NCBI RefSeq assembly: GCF_022899245.1 | Contig: NZ_JALJAZ010000001.1 | Coordinates: 1,519,501-1,583,500 of the forward strand | Length of the DNA: 64,000 nt | Direction of reading: 5' to 3' | From: Falsirhodobacter halotolerans | GTDB lineage: Bacteria; Pseudomonadota; Alphaproteobacteria; Rhodobacterales; Rhodobacteraceae | Shown: positions 8,645 to 17,016 of the stretch, piece after piece | Layout of the letters: each line of letters begins with the position of its first letter | How positions within the stretch are numbered: position 1 is the stretch's first letter | Notes under the pieces: generated by a model | What the model saw: the letters and a program-made list of their open reading frames with translations, nothing else | The model's database searches: none | Told to the model about the DNA's origin: nothing | Made by a program: the position numbers and the translations under genes

Positions 8645-9529
8645 GTGCGGCGGGAGGCGGTGCTCAGGGCGATGCGGGATCACGATATCTCGCAACGCCG
8701 GGCCTGCGTTCTGATCGGTGTCGATCCGAAGACGGTGCGGCGAGAGCGGCCGCCCGACAATCCGGAGATCCGCAAGGCCATGCAGGAGATCGCGGCCGTG
8801 CGCCGCCGGTTCGGCTATCGGCGGATCGGCCTGATGCTGGAGCGCAGGGGCATGCTGATGAATCCGAAGAAGCTGTATCGACTTTACCGCGAAGAAGGGC
8901 TGTCGGTCCGGCGCAGGCGTGGTCGCAAACGAGCCCGTGGCACGCGCACACCGATGCCCTTGGCCTTGATGCCGAACCAGCGCTGGTCGCTGGACTTCGT
9001 CGCCGACACGTTCGGGGCCTCGCGCAAGTTCCGCATTCTGGCGGTGATCGACGATTGCTGCCGCGAGAACCTGTGTCTGGTCGCCGACACCAGCATCTCG
9101 GGCGCAAGGGTGGCGCGCGAGCTGGACGCGCTGGTGCGGATCTATGGCAAGCCTGCCTGCATCGTCAGTGATAACGGCACCGAGTTCACCAGTCGCGCCA
9201 TCCTGAAGTGGGCAGACCAGAACAACGTCGCCTGGCATTACATCGATCCCGGCAAGCCACAGCAGAACGCCTTCATCGAAAGCTTCAACGGCAGCCTGCG
9301 CGACGAGCTGTTGAATGAAGAGATGTTCGACACCTTGGGCGACGCGCGCCGCAAAATCGCCCTCTGGCGCTATGATTACAACGCCGTCAGACCACATTCC
9401 TCGCTCGGCAACCTGACGCCGCTCGAAGCGCGCCGGACGCTTGCGCTACCTGATGGCTCCGCGCCCGGCGCGCTTGCCAAGAAACTACCCGCCGATTACC
9501 AATCTCAAACCGGCAGACTCTCGTTATGA
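8645..9529 (+). CDS. IS3-family transposase OrfB (DDE integrase core)
   Basis: 294 residues from GTG, in the -1 frame relative to OrfA; that frame is open back across the OrfA stop, as needed for a fused OrfAB. An N-terminal HTH_21-like region is followed by the rve integrase core: first Asp in WSLDFVAD, second in IVSDNGTEF, Glu in [14 protein letters not shown]. All three catalytic residues are present and there is no internal stop, so the transposase should be functional. Confidence 0.93.
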   Translation: MRREAVLRAMRDHDISQRRACVLIGVDPKTVRRERPPDNPEIRKAMQEIAAVRRRFGYRRIGLMLERRGMLMNPKKLYRLYREEGLSVRRRRGRKRARGTRTPMPLALMPNQRWSLDFVADTFGASRKFRILAVIDDCCRENLCLVADTSISGARVARELDALVRIYGKPACIVSDNGTEFTSRAILKWADQNNVAWHYIDPGKPQQNAFIESFNGSLRDELLNEEMFDTLGDARRKIALWRYDYNAVRPHSSLGNLTPLEARRTLALPDGSAPGALAKKLPADYQSQTGRLSL

Positions 9530-9555
9530 ATGAGGGACCCACGGGGGGCAGGTCA
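9513..9555 (-). repeat. Right terminal inverted repeat of the IS3-family element
   Basis: The reverse complement matches the left end over the outer 14 bases (TGACCTGCCCCCCG), then TCCCTC and GAGTCTGC. It begins inside the last codons of orfB, which is common in this family. Confidence 0.85.
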
Positions 9556-9655
9556 CGCCAAGCCAAGTTCAAGATCGATGCAGAATCGGGACGTCGATTA
9601 CTGAACGATAACGGTGGCTTATGAAGGCAGATCAGAATACGCAATCATTTGGTGC

Positions 9656-9856
9656 TCAATCCTTTCGATACTGCTCTCCGGCAGCATTCAGCGCGGCGCG
9701 CTCGAACGCTTCCACGTCTTCAATCCTGTAGATCACACGACCGCCGATTTTTAGGAACCGAGGCCCGTCTCCAATCCAGCGCCACCGTTCCAGCGTCCTC
9801 GGGCTGATCTTCCAACGTGCTGCCAGCTCTGTCTGGTTCATACAAGTTTCACGCAT
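9656..9856 (-). CDS. Small excisionase/AlpA-like HTH protein
   Basis: 66 residues. A MerR-type winged helix-turn-helix fills most of the protein (NQTELAARWKISPRTLERWR, then RFLKIGGRVIYRIEDVEAFE), as in excisionases and AlpA-like regulators of integrated elements. The ATG at 9856 has AAAGGAG 6 bases upstream. No integrase gene accompanies it, so it looks like a leftover of an integrative element or a plasmid/island regulator. It may bind DNA near the attachment site; that is inference. Confidence 0.8.
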   Translation of the reverse strand: MRETCMNQTELAARWKISPRTLERWRWIGDGPRFLKIGGRVIYRIEDVEAFERAALNAAGEQYRKD

Positions 9857-10245
9857 CTTCGACTCCTTTCGCGCGCGCCCACATGGGCGCAGGGGAACGA
9901 AGGCGTCTGCAAAAAAGATATGCAAGTCCGATAGTTACAAGTCCTCTGGTGGGTTCTGCCTATTCGGCCCGGCTCAGAGAAGGTTCGACCGCAGTCGCGT
10001 TCCCTCCGCCATATACCCATATTGCGACCTTGTCGCGGTTCCCTCGCAGAGCCCTCTCTCGCCACGACAGCGCACCGCCCGTGTTTCGTAAGCTCACGCT
10101 TGCTTCGGCGATAATAGGATAACTTATGGACTGCGCATCACACCGCGTAGGCACCCCACGATCACCTTCGTCGTGACCGCCAGCCGAAGAACCAATTCAC
10201 ACAAAGGGGTTGGCTGCTTCTGTCAAAATAAGTGCTTGATTTAAA
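9857..10245. other. Gene-free stretch between the HTH gene and tRNA-His
   Basis: 389 bases. Several short open frames cross it on both strands, but none has a ribosome site or a recognisable sequence. The promoter of the HTH gene should lie in its left part. I saw no integrase remnant and no copy of the tRNA-His 3' end at the opposite edge of the accessory segment. Confidence 0.5.
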
Positions 10246-10322
10246 TGGTACCGACTCCCCGGCTCGAACGGGGGACCCCCAGATCCACAATCTGGTGCTC
10301 TAACCAACTGAGCTAAGCCGGC
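10246..10322 (-). tRNA. tRNA-His (anticodon GTG), CCA encoded, no G-1
   Basis: 77 bases with CCA. The anticodon stem CCAGA/TCTGG encloses TTGTGGA, giving anticodon GTG. The T arm has GTTCGAGCC. The acceptor stem GCCGGCT pairs with AGTCGGT and the discriminator is A. The base before G1 is T, so the universal G-1 of histidine tRNAs is not encoded, the form described in much of the Alphaproteobacteria. The 3' end faces the accessory segment. Confidence 0.95.
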
Positions 10323-10466
10323 ACTTGGGGGTCGTTTAGCGAGGTGATGAACCGAATGCAAGCGGGTTTCGCGGCCCTGCCCCCAGAACTTGGCCGTGGG
10401 GCCGCGACCAATATCTTGCAAGTTGCGCCCCGTGGACGTAGGCCGAAAAAAAACAGGAGTTTGCAG

Positions 10467-10682
10467 ATGAGCATCAACAAGGAAAGCGCGGTCGCCGCAA
10501 ATCTTCAGATCGGCCCGACCACGCTTGGCATGGTCCGCATCTATATCGAGGCGGAGGGAATCGAGATGCCGCTTGATTTCGACCCCGAGGAGGCTGAGGA
10601 GATCGCGGAAGAACTGCGTGCCGCCGCCGAACGCGCCCGCACGATGTCCGCGCCCCCTGACACACCCAAGAAACGCCGCTAA
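10467..10682 (+). CDS. Small conserved protein (DUF6324-like)
   Basis: 71 residues, acidic in the middle and basic at the end. The pattern IGPTTLGMVRIYIEAEG followed by DFDPEEAEEIAEELRAAAERAR resembles a small Rhodobacteraceae family that I recall as DUF6324. No function is known. AGGAG lies 7 bases before the ATG at 10467. The stop overlaps the stop of mmcB by 4 bases (convergent). Confidence 0.75.
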   Translation: MSINKESAVAANLQIGPTTLGMVRIYIEAEGIEMPLDFDPEEAEEIAEELRAAAERARTMSAPPDTPKKRR

Positions 10683-11131
10683 ACCCCCGGCGAAACGCCC
10701 GGGTCACGGGCCGCTTGCAGGCGAGCCGCCGCCGTTCGCGCGATCGCCAGCGTCAACGCCTTGCGCCGGGCCGGAGCCAGACGGGTTTCCGGCCCCATTC
10801 GCATGATCTCTGCATCATAGGGGTCCGCCAGGATCAAACCGCTGTCCGGCGGCAGCAACGCCTGTGGAAAGTCGGCATCCACGCCCCAGAAAAAGCGGTC
10901 GCACCATTCCAGATAGTTCTGCCACTTCCGGTCCGCCGCATAATCGGCTTGGCAGGACTTGCACTCGACGATCCACACCTCGCCCTTCGGACCGATGGAC
11001 ATGAGATCGACCCGCAGTCCGGGGCTTGGAACGAACTCCGCCACGCTCATGAAATCATGGCCACGTAAATGGCGGGCGATGCCACGGGCCAGCCGGACAC
11101 CGGGCGGGGCAAGATCAACGTTCAGGGTCAT
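10679..11131 (-). CDS. mmcB: MmcB family DNA-repair protein, putative nuclease
   Basis: 150 residues. It matches MmcB, first described in Caulobacter as an SOS-induced gene for mitomycin C resistance. The PD-(D/E)XK-type core is visible: Asp42 in LRVDLMS and Glu56-x-Lys58 in IVECKS, then YLEWCDRFFWGVDADFP and APETRLAPARRKALT-like conserved blocks. A DNA-processing role in crosslink repair is inferred from the family. Two GTTC half-sites lie just upstream of its ATG (see the regulatory entry). Confidence 0.88.
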   Translation of the reverse strand: MTLNVDLAPPGVRLARGIARHLRGHDFMSVAEFVPSPGLRVDLMSIGPKGEVWIVECKSCQADYAADRKWQNYLEWCDRFFWGVDADFPQALLPPDSGLILADPYDAEIMRMGPETRLAPARRKALTLAIARTAAARLQAARDPGVSPGV

Positions 11132-11144
11132 GGCGACAAAATAA

Positions 11145-11158
11145 GAACATACGCGAAC
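11145..11158 (-). promoter_or_regulatory. Possible LexA-like direct repeat upstream of mmcB
   Basis: Read on the minus strand, GTTC occurs twice with 6 bases between, ending 13 bases before the mmcB ATG. The alphaproteobacterial LexA site is usually GTTC-N7-GTTC, so this is one base short of consensus. mmcB is SOS-controlled in Caulobacter, which is why the near match is recorded. Confidence 0.3.
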
Positions 11159-11201
11159 ATATGTCCAATCGCGATTTGGTGAACATTATCGCGCAAATTT
11201 G

Positions 11202-11229
11202 TTGACTCTAACTGTCGTCTTTTATATCC
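11202..11229 (+). promoter_or_regulatory. Probable sigma-70 type promoter of the TonB receptor gene
   Basis: A -35-like TTGACT at 11202 and a -10-like TATATC at 11224 are 16 bases apart, about 30 bases before the receptor ATG. I could not find a convincing Fur, RirA or Irr operator around it, although iron control would be expected. Confidence 0.45.
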
Positions 11230-11258
11230 GACAGAAAAGTTCAGGATTAGGGACAGTC

Positions 11259-13337
11259 ATGAGATTTGAAAACACGGGGGTGCGCTGCCTTTCCGTAACG
11301 GCCTCGCTTTGCCTTGCCACGGCGCTACCGCATATGGCGCACGCGCAGGACGTCATCACTCTGGCACCGATCATCGTCACCGCATCGGGGTTTGAACAAA
11401 GCGTCGCCAACGCGCCAGCCAGCGTCACCGTCGTCACATCGGAAGAGTTGCAGAAGGGCAGTTTCACCAGCCTCTCCGACGCCCTGCGCGAGGTTCAGGG
11501 CGTGACCGTCACCGGCGTCGCGAACGAGGCGGACATCTACATCCGCGGCCTGCCCGGACAATACACGTTGATCCTGGTGGACGGCAAACGTCAAGGCACA
11601 CGCGATGCGCGCACCAACGGCAGTTCGGGGTATGAGCAGAGCTTCATCCCCCCGATCCAAGCGATTGACCGGATCGAGGTGGTGCGCGGCCCGATGTCCT
11701 CGCTTTACGGCTCTGACGCCATGGGCGGCGTGATCAACATCATCACCAAGCCCGTGGCCGATGTATGGACCGGATCGGCCACCCTAGAAACGACGCTGCA
11801 GGATGCGTCCGGTTTCAAGAACAGCCAGCAGCAGTCGATCTATCTGTCCGGCCCGTTGATGAAGGACCGTCTCGGCCTTCAGATCTGGGGACGGAAATTC
11901 GATCAGAATGCGTCCACGATCGAGAATGGACCGGACGGTTCGGACGACATCGACCTGACAGGCCGCCTGACATGGCAGGTCGATCCGCAGAACGAAATCG
12001 AACTGGAGGCCGGCCGCACCCGGATCCGCAGCGAGGAACTGGGCGACCTGTCCTATCGCGATCACGACCGCGATCACTGGTCGCTGTCGCACAAGGGCAC
12101 TTATGGCCTGACCGACACGCTGCTGACCTTCTCGCAGGAAACGGGAGAACGGACGTCGCAGGAACGCGTGCCGGGCGAGACCACCTTCCGCGAGGGGTTG
12201 CGGTCGCCCAAGGTCACGAACTCGGTTCTGGACGCCAGGATCGGCCTGCCGTTCACGCTGGCGGGCGAACACCGCCTGTCCTTCGGAGCGCAGTATTTCC
12301 GCGCAAAGGTCGAGGATCAGAACCCTGGCGCGCAAGCCGCCATCCCCGAAGATCAACGCTATGACGAGACGTTCGAACTGGATCAATGGGCCGTCTTCGT
12401 CGAGGATGAGTGGCAGATCCGAAACGACTTCGCCCTGACGATGGGGGTGCGTTACAATCATCACGAACTTTATGGCAGCCACGTCACCCCCCGCCTTTAT
12501 GGCGTGTGGAACGCAACGGAGGCGCTGACGCTGAAGGGCGGCATTTCCACCGGCTTCAAGGCGCCCGACATCCGCACCATCACGCCCGATTACGCCCTGA
12601 CGACCGGCGGTGGCGGCTGCGCACGGAACACACCGCCGTCCTGTGGGGTGATCCTGGGCAATCCGGACCTCGACCCGGAAAAGACTGTGAATGTGGAACT
12701 CGGCGCGATCTATGAGGGGCGTGGCTACAACCTTGGCGCCACGGTGTTCCGAACCGAGTTCAAGGACAAGCTGCAACAGATCCGCACGGCCGAGACGTGG
12801 ACCGATGGCCCGCGATACACGGGCGCGGACGGCAACGCCTATTTCTATGACATCTTCCGCAATTTCAACGTGGACGAGGCTGTCATCAAGGGGGTCGAGC
12901 TGACAGCCGGGGTCGAGGTGACGGACAGGGTGCGTCTGCGCGGCTCCTACACCTACACCAACTCGGAACAGCGCACGGGCGATTTCCGTGGCTTCCCGCT
13001 AGCCCGCACACCGGAACATATGGCCAGCCTGCGCGCCGATTGGCAAACGCCGGTCACGGGACTGGATGCCTGGGTCAGCGCCAATTACCACGGGTCCGAA
13101 ATCGCGTCGGGCCTGCGGATCGGTTCGAACGGCAGCCCCATCACGATCAACGGGGTGGAGGGGCGGAAATATGACGCCTATACCACCGTGGATCTTGGCG
13201 GCGGATACCAGATCAACGACACGGCGAGTTTCCGCGCCGCGATCTACAACCTGTTCGACAAGGACATTCGTGAAACCGACTTCAACACCGTGGTCGAGGG
13301 GCGGCGCCTGTGGCTTGGCCTGACCGCGAATTTCTGA
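11259..13337 (+). CDS. TonB-dependent siderophore receptor
   Basis: 692 residues; outer-membrane receptor for an iron-siderophore complex. A signal peptide ends near AHMAHAQ-like residues 25-30 (ALPHMAHAQ), followed by a TonB box region (LAPIIVTAS). The plug domain has SVTVVTSEEL, DALREVQGVTV and IEVVRGPMSSLYGSDAMGGVINIIT. The rest is the 22-strand barrel, ending in the aromatic LWLGLTANF. The plug and barrel resemble FepA/catecholate-type receptors, but the ligand is not certain. AGGG precedes the ATG. It converges on the siderophore ABC importer genes, with which it should cooperate. Confidence 0.92.
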   Translation: MRFENTGVRCLSVTASLCLATALPHMAHAQDVITLAPIIVTASGFEQSVANAPASVTVVTSEELQKGSFTSLSDALREVQGVTVTGVANEADIYIRGLPGQYTLILVDGKRQGTRDARTNGSSGYEQSFIPPIQAIDRIEVVRGPMSSLYGSDAMGGVINIITKPVADVWTGSATLETTLQDASGFKNSQQQSIYLSGPLMKDRLGLQIWGRKFDQNASTIENGPDGSDDIDLTGRLTWQVDPQNEIELEAGRTRIRSEELGDLSYRDHDRDHWSLSHKGTYGLTDTLLTFSQETGERTSQERVPGETTFREGLRSPKVTNSVLDARIGLPFTLAGEHRLSFGAQYFRAKVEDQNPGAQAAIPEDQRYDETFELDQWAVFVEDEWQIRNDFALTMGVRYNHHELYGSHVTPRLYGVWNATEALTLKGGISTGFKAPDIRTITPDYALTTGGGGCARNTPPSCGVILGNPDLDPEKTVNVELGAIYEGRGYNLGATVFRTEFKDKLQQIRTAETWTDGPRYTGADGNAYFYDIFRNFNVDEAVIKGVELTAGVEVTDRVRLRGSYTYTNSEQRTGDFRGFPLARTPEHMASLRADWQTPVTGLDAWVSANYHGSEIASGLRIGSNGSPITINGVEGRKYDAYTTVDLGGGYQINDTASFRAAIYNLFDKDIRETDFNTVVEGRRLWLGLTANF

Positions 13338-13346
13338 CGCAAGGTG

Positions 13347-13366
13347 GGGCGCCCCGACGGGCGCCC
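13347..13366. terminator. Shared hairpin between receptor and ABC ATPase genes
   Basis: GGGCGCCC on both sides of a CGAC loop, between the stops of two convergent genes. There is only a short T/A tract, so it may act as a bidirectional terminator of modest strength. Confidence 0.55.
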
Positions 13367-13367
13367 T

Positions 13368-14126
13368 TCACGCATAGAACAGGCTGATCCGCTTGCCGTT
13401 CACCTCCTGCACGGTGATGTCCATGTCATAGACATCCGACAGGATCTCGGACCGCATGATCGCCTCGCACGGGCCGGAATGGCACAACCGCCCCTCTTTC
13501 ATCGCGACGATATGGTCGGAATACCACCCGGCGAAGTTGATGTCGTGCAGGACCAGAACGATGGTCTTGTCCAGATCGTCCGCCGCCCGCCGGATCATCT
13601 GCATCATGTTGCGCGCGTGCTTCATGTCCAGATTGTTTAGCGGCTCGTCCAGCAGGACGTAATCCGTGTCCTGGCACAGCACCATCGCGATGAAGGCCCG
13701 CTGCCGCTGCCCGCCCGACAGCTCGTCCAGGAAGCGGTCGGCCAGATCGGTCAGGTGCAGATAGGCGATCGCCTCCGCCACCTTGTCCCGATCCGAAGCC
13801 GTCAGCCGCCCGCGGGAATAGGGATAGCGGCCGAAGCCCACCAGATCGCGCACCGTCAGGCGCGAGGAGATGTGGTTGTCCTGCCGCAGGATCGACAGCC
13901 GCTTTGCCAACTGATCCGACGGGGTGGTGTCGATGTCCAGCCCGTCCACCGCCACCCGCCCGCCGCTGCGGTCGATCAGCCGCGCGATCATCGCCAGCAG
14001 CGTGGACTTGCCCGCGCCGTTCGGCCCGATGATCGACGTGACCCCGCGCGCGGGAATGGTCAGCGTGACGTCATCCACGCAAAGAACCGCTCCGAAGCGT
14101 TTGACAGCGTTCTGGATTTCAATCAT
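13368..14126 (-). CDS. Siderophore ABC importer, ATP-binding protein
   Basis: 252 residues. Walker A GPNGAGKST, signature LSGGQRQRAFIA, Walker B YVLLDEPLNNLD and switch His in VLHDINFA are all intact. It belongs to the FecE/FatE-type ATPases of the iron-siderophore class. Its ATG overlaps the upstream permease stop (ATGA), placing it last in a four-gene operon: binding protein, permease, permease, ATPase. It energises ferric-siderophore import across the inner membrane. Confidence 0.93.
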   Translation of the reverse strand: MIEIQNAVKRFGAVLCVDDVTLTIPARGVTSIIGPNGAGKSTLLAMIARLIDRSGGRVAVDGLDIDTTPSDQLAKRLSILRQDNHISSRLTVRDLVGFGRYPYSRGRLTASDRDKVAEAIAYLHLTDLADRFLDELSGGQRQRAFIAMVLCQDTDYVLLDEPLNNLDMKHARNMMQMIRRAADDLDKTIVLVLHDINFAGWYSDHIVAMKEGRLCHSGPCEAIMRSEILSDVYDMDITVQEVNGKRISLFYA

Positions 14127-15085
14127 CGGGCCGCCCCGCGCACAAGAAGAAGAATGAAGACGAGCCCGCCAAGGAACTCGATGATGATGGACAGCGCGGT
14201 GTCGAAGGCAAACACACGTTCCAGAAGGGTCTGCCCACCGACAAGGCAGATGATCCCCAAAAGAACCGCCGCCGGAAGGACATGCCGGTGCCGCCCCGAT
14301 CCGCACAGGACATGGGCCAGACTGACGACCAGCAGGCCGAAAAACGTGACCGGCCCCACCAGCGCGGTCGCGACCGAGACCAGCACCGCGACGATGGCCA
14401 GGATCGTCGCCACCCGGCGGCGATAGGGCACGCCGAGGCTGATCGCCTGCTCCCGCCCCAGCATCAGCACGTCGAAGGAATGGGCGATCCGCCACGTGAC
14501 AAGGCTGGCCGCGCCGACGATGACCGTGGACACCCCAAGCAATGTGGGATCGATCCGGCTGAAACTGGCAAAGAACATATCCTGCAACGTCTGGAACTGC
14601 ACAGGATCCATCAGCCGCTGCATGAAGCCCGCAAGGTTGCGGAACAAGACGCCGAACACGATCCCCACCAGCACCATCAAATGCAGGCTTCGCTGCGCGC
14701 GGAGAAACAGCCACTGGAACAGAAACACGGCAAATCCCGTCATCACAAGGACTTCCGCGCCGAACTGCACCTTGGGTGACATCAGTGCCAAGGCGCCGAA
14801 CCCGAAAAAGAACGTGACCCCCGTGCGGATCAGGATGAACAGCGCGTCGAACCCCATGATCGACGGGGTCAGGATGCGGTTGCCCGTCACCGTCTGGAAC
14901 AGCACCGTGGACAGCGCGATGGACCACGCCACCAAGATCAGGCCCAGAACCTTGGTTCCGCGAAAGCCCAGAACGAAGCCCCAGTTGCCGCGCACCCCCA
15001 GCGTCATGAACGCGACGATCGCGGCCGCGGCAAGGACCGCCAGCACCGCCAGCACGATCCGGGCGCGGGCGTCAGGCCGGTGCAT
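14123..15085 (-). CDS. Siderophore ABC importer permease 2 (FecCD family)
   Basis: 320 residues with about nine hydrophobic segments, typical of the FecCD/BtuC permease family. It has the conserved GREQAISLGV-type coupling region and SLAHVLCGSGRHR near the C-terminus. It overlaps the preceding permease by 14 bases. The pair resembles FatC/FatD-type heterodimers of the anguibactin/petrobactin-class importers. Confidence 0.9.
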   Translation of the reverse strand: MHRPDARARIVLAVLAVLAAAAIVAFMTLGVRGNWGFVLGFRGTKVLGLILVAWSIALSTVLFQTVTGNRILTPSIMGFDALFILIRTGVTFFFGFGALALMSPKVQFGAEVLVMTGFAVFLFQWLFLRAQRSLHLMVLVGIVFGVLFRNLAGFMQRLMDPVQFQTLQDMFFASFSRIDPTLLGVSTVIVGAASLVTWRIAHSFDVLMLGREQAISLGVPYRRRVATILAIVAVLVSVATALVGPVTFFGLLVVSLAHVLCGSGRHRHVLPAAVLLGIICLVGGQTLLERVFAFDTALSIIIEFLGGLVFILLLVRGAAR

Positions 15086-16034
15086 GATGACGCGTCCTCA
15101 GCAGAAGGAACAGGAAGATCACGCTGCCGACAACGCCCAGCGTGGTGGAGATCGGGATCTCATACGGGGCGCGGATGGTGCGACCGACGATGTCGCAGGC
15201 CAGAACGAACCCCGCCCCCGAAACCGCGACCCAAGGCACCGCCCGGCGCATGTTGTCGCCCACGATCAGGCTGACGATGTTGGGCACGATCAGACCCAGA
15301 AACGGGATCATGCCCACCGATACCAACACCACCGCGCTGACCAGCGCCACGATCACCAGCGCCAGCGCCATCGTCGGGCGATAGCCCAAACCAAGATTCG
15401 TGGTGAAATCCTTTCCCATCCCCGCGACGGTCAGCCGGTCTGCGGCGGCATAGGCGGCCAGCGTCAGCGCGCCGCCGATCCACAACAACTCATACCGACC
15501 CCGAAGGATGCCCGAGAAATCCCCCATCGACCACGCGCCCAGCGAGGGAAGAAGATCGAAACGATAGGCGAAGAAGGTCGTCCCCGCCCCGATCACCCCG
15601 CCCAGCATGATGCCGATCAGCGGAACCATCAGCACATCGCGCAACGGCACCATCCGCAGGATGCGCAAGAAAAGCGCGGTCCCCGCCAGCGCGAAGGCGG
15701 CCGCGACCAGCATCTTGCCCATCAGCGGCATCCCCGGCGCGAACAAGGTCACGACCAGCAGCCCCAGCCCCGCCGCCTCGACCGTGCCGGCGGTGGACGG
15801 TTCCACAAACCGGTTGCGAACGATGATCTGCATGACCAGCCCCGCCACCGCCGTCGCACATCCCGCAAGGATCAGCGCCAACGTGCGCGGCACCCGCGCC
15901 GCCATCAGCACCTGCCATTGCCGGTCGTCGATCCGGCCCGCCAGAAGGTCCGCCGGCGTGATCTCGGTCACCCCCACGAACAGGCTGATGACCGCCAGCA
16001 GGGCGGTCACGGCAATGGCAAGGACAAGACGCAC
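15072..16034 (-). CDS. Siderophore ABC importer permease 1 (FecCD family)
   Basis: 320 residues, polytopic. FecCD signatures include ARVPRTLALILAGCATAVAG, and the C-terminal region has GMIPFLGLIVPNIV followed by GDNMRRAVPW. It follows the binding-protein gene by three bases and overlaps permease 2. It is likely the FatD-like half of the heterodimeric channel. Confidence 0.92.
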   Translation of the reverse strand: MRLVLAIAVTALLAVISLFVGVTEITPADLLAGRIDDRQWQVLMAARVPRTLALILAGCATAVAGLVMQIIVRNRFVEPSTAGTVEAAGLGLLVVTLFAPGMPLMGKMLVAAAFALAGTALFLRILRMVPLRDVLMVPLIGIMLGGVIGAGTTFFAYRFDLLPSLGAWSMGDFSGILRGRYELLWIGGALTLAAYAAADRLTVAGMGKDFTTNLGLGYRPTMALALVIVALVSAVVLVSVGMIPFLGLIVPNIVSLIVGDNMRRAVPWVAVSGAGFVLACDIVGRTIRAPYEIPISTTLGVVGSVIFLFLLLRTRHHAPA

Positions 16035-16037
16035 GCG

Positions 16038-16955
16038 TCAGCCCTTGTCGCTTACGGCATCATGGACCTGATCCAGCAGATCGCTCAGCGCCTGATAGCC
16101 GTTCATGACGACATAGGCCCGCTGCGGGTCCAGATAGACGACCTGATCCTTCGTCCAGGCGGAGGTCTGGCGCACAAGCTCGTTGTCCAGAAGGGCGCGC
16201 GCCGCCTCACCACTTTCCTGCCCAACGCCAGCGTCGCGGTCCACCACGAACAACCAGTCGGGATTGGCCTCCAGGATGAACTCGAAACTCGCGGCATCGC
16301 CCCGGTCCGAGCGGTCGTCCACGGCGTTGGTCACGGTGGGAAAACCCACCTCGCGCTGCAGCCAGCTTGTGCGGGATTCCGCGCCATAGACGCCCAGCTT
16401 GTTGCCGCTGGTCACCAGGGTCATCGCCGTGCCCTTGCCCTGCGCCGCGGCGCGCAGCCGCTCCACCTTGGCATCAAGGTCGGCCACCATCTCCCGCGCG
16501 CGGTCCCCTCGCCCGAAAATCTCTCCGTATTCCAGGATGTTCGCTTTCACACTTGCGATGAAATCTGCATTGTCGATGGACATGTCCACCGTCGGCACGA
16601 TCCCGTTCAACTGCGGCTGCGATCGGCGGGACCGGGCGGCCACGATCACCAGATCGGGGTTCAGCGCCGCGATCCCCTCGACATCCGGCTCCTGCAGGCT
16701 GCCCAGCTTGGCATAATCGTCGCCCGCGAACTTCGACAGATAGTCCGGCACGTTTGACCCCGGCACCCCGGCAATCGGAACGCCAAGGGCATCCAGCGTG
16801 TCGACATTGGCCCAATCCAGAACGACCACGGATTGCGGCGCCTTGGGCAAGGTCACCTCCCCCTGCTGGTGCGCGATGGTGACGGGCGCAGCCCAAAGGG
16901 GCGCGGCGGCGGTCATGGAAAAGGCGGCGATCACGCCAAGGGCAGAACGTTTCAT
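16038..16955 (-). CDS. Siderophore-binding periplasmic protein (FatB/CeuA/YclQ type)
   Basis: 305 residues. The signal peptide is MKRSALGVIAAFSMTAAAPLWA, then a class III substrate-binding fold starting VTIAHQQGEVTLPKAPQSVVVLD. PDLVIVAARSR and the YVVMNGYQAL-type C-terminal helix match the FatB/CeuA/YclQ family, which binds ferric catecholate or mixed siderophores. The ATG at 16955 has GAGG about 7 bases upstream. First gene of the importer operon. No siderophore biosynthesis gene lies in the window, so uptake of foreign siderophores is plausible. Confidence 0.9.
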   Translation of the reverse strand: MKRSALGVIAAFSMTAAAPLWAAPVTIAHQQGEVTLPKAPQSVVVLDWANVDTLDALGVPIAGVPGSNVPDYLSKFAGDDYAKLGSLQEPDVEGIAALNPDLVIVAARSRRSQPQLNGIVPTVDMSIDNADFIASVKANILEYGEIFGRGDRAREMVADLDAKVERLRAAAQGKGTAMTLVTSGNKLGVYGAESRTSWLQREVGFPTVTNAVDDRSDRGDAASFEFILEANPDWLFVVDRDAGVGQESGEAARALLDNELVRQTSAWTKDQVVYLDPQRAYVVMNGYQALSDLLDQVHDAVSDKG

Positions 16956-17016
16956 GGAACACCTCATGTCGAAGGGCGGCCAGCGCCGATGCCCCGTCTC
17001 ACCATATCCGAGTGTT

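Larger units (their letters stand above)
8303..9555 (+). mobile_element. IS3-family insertion sequence (IS407-like group), complete
   Basis: 1253 bp. The left end begins TGACCTGCCCCCCG and the reverse complement of the right end begins with the same 14 bases; similarity continues in TCCCTC and GAGTCTGC within about 44 bp. It contains orfA and orfB arranged for a -1 frameshift. The IS407 group normally leaves a 4-bp target duplication, but the flanks here are TCTT (8299-8302) and CGCC (9556-9559), so none is present. This suggests recombination or deletion after insertion. Confidence 0.9.

Noticed and set aside
8483-9397. Long minus-strand open frame opposite the IS transposase
   Set aside because: Antisense shadow of orfA/orfB; no ribosome site and no recognisable domain.
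9556-9644. 29-codon minus-strand frame right of the IS as the lost 5' end of the coiled-coil gene
   Set aside because: It would be in frame if the element plus a 4-bp duplication were removed, but there is no duplication, no clear SD, and the sequence shows no coiled-coil character.
4888-10245. Direct repeats of the tRNA-Ser or tRNA-His 3' ends as attachment sites
   Set aside because: I searched both edges by eye and found no convincing copy of either tRNA end, so no attL/attR is annotated.
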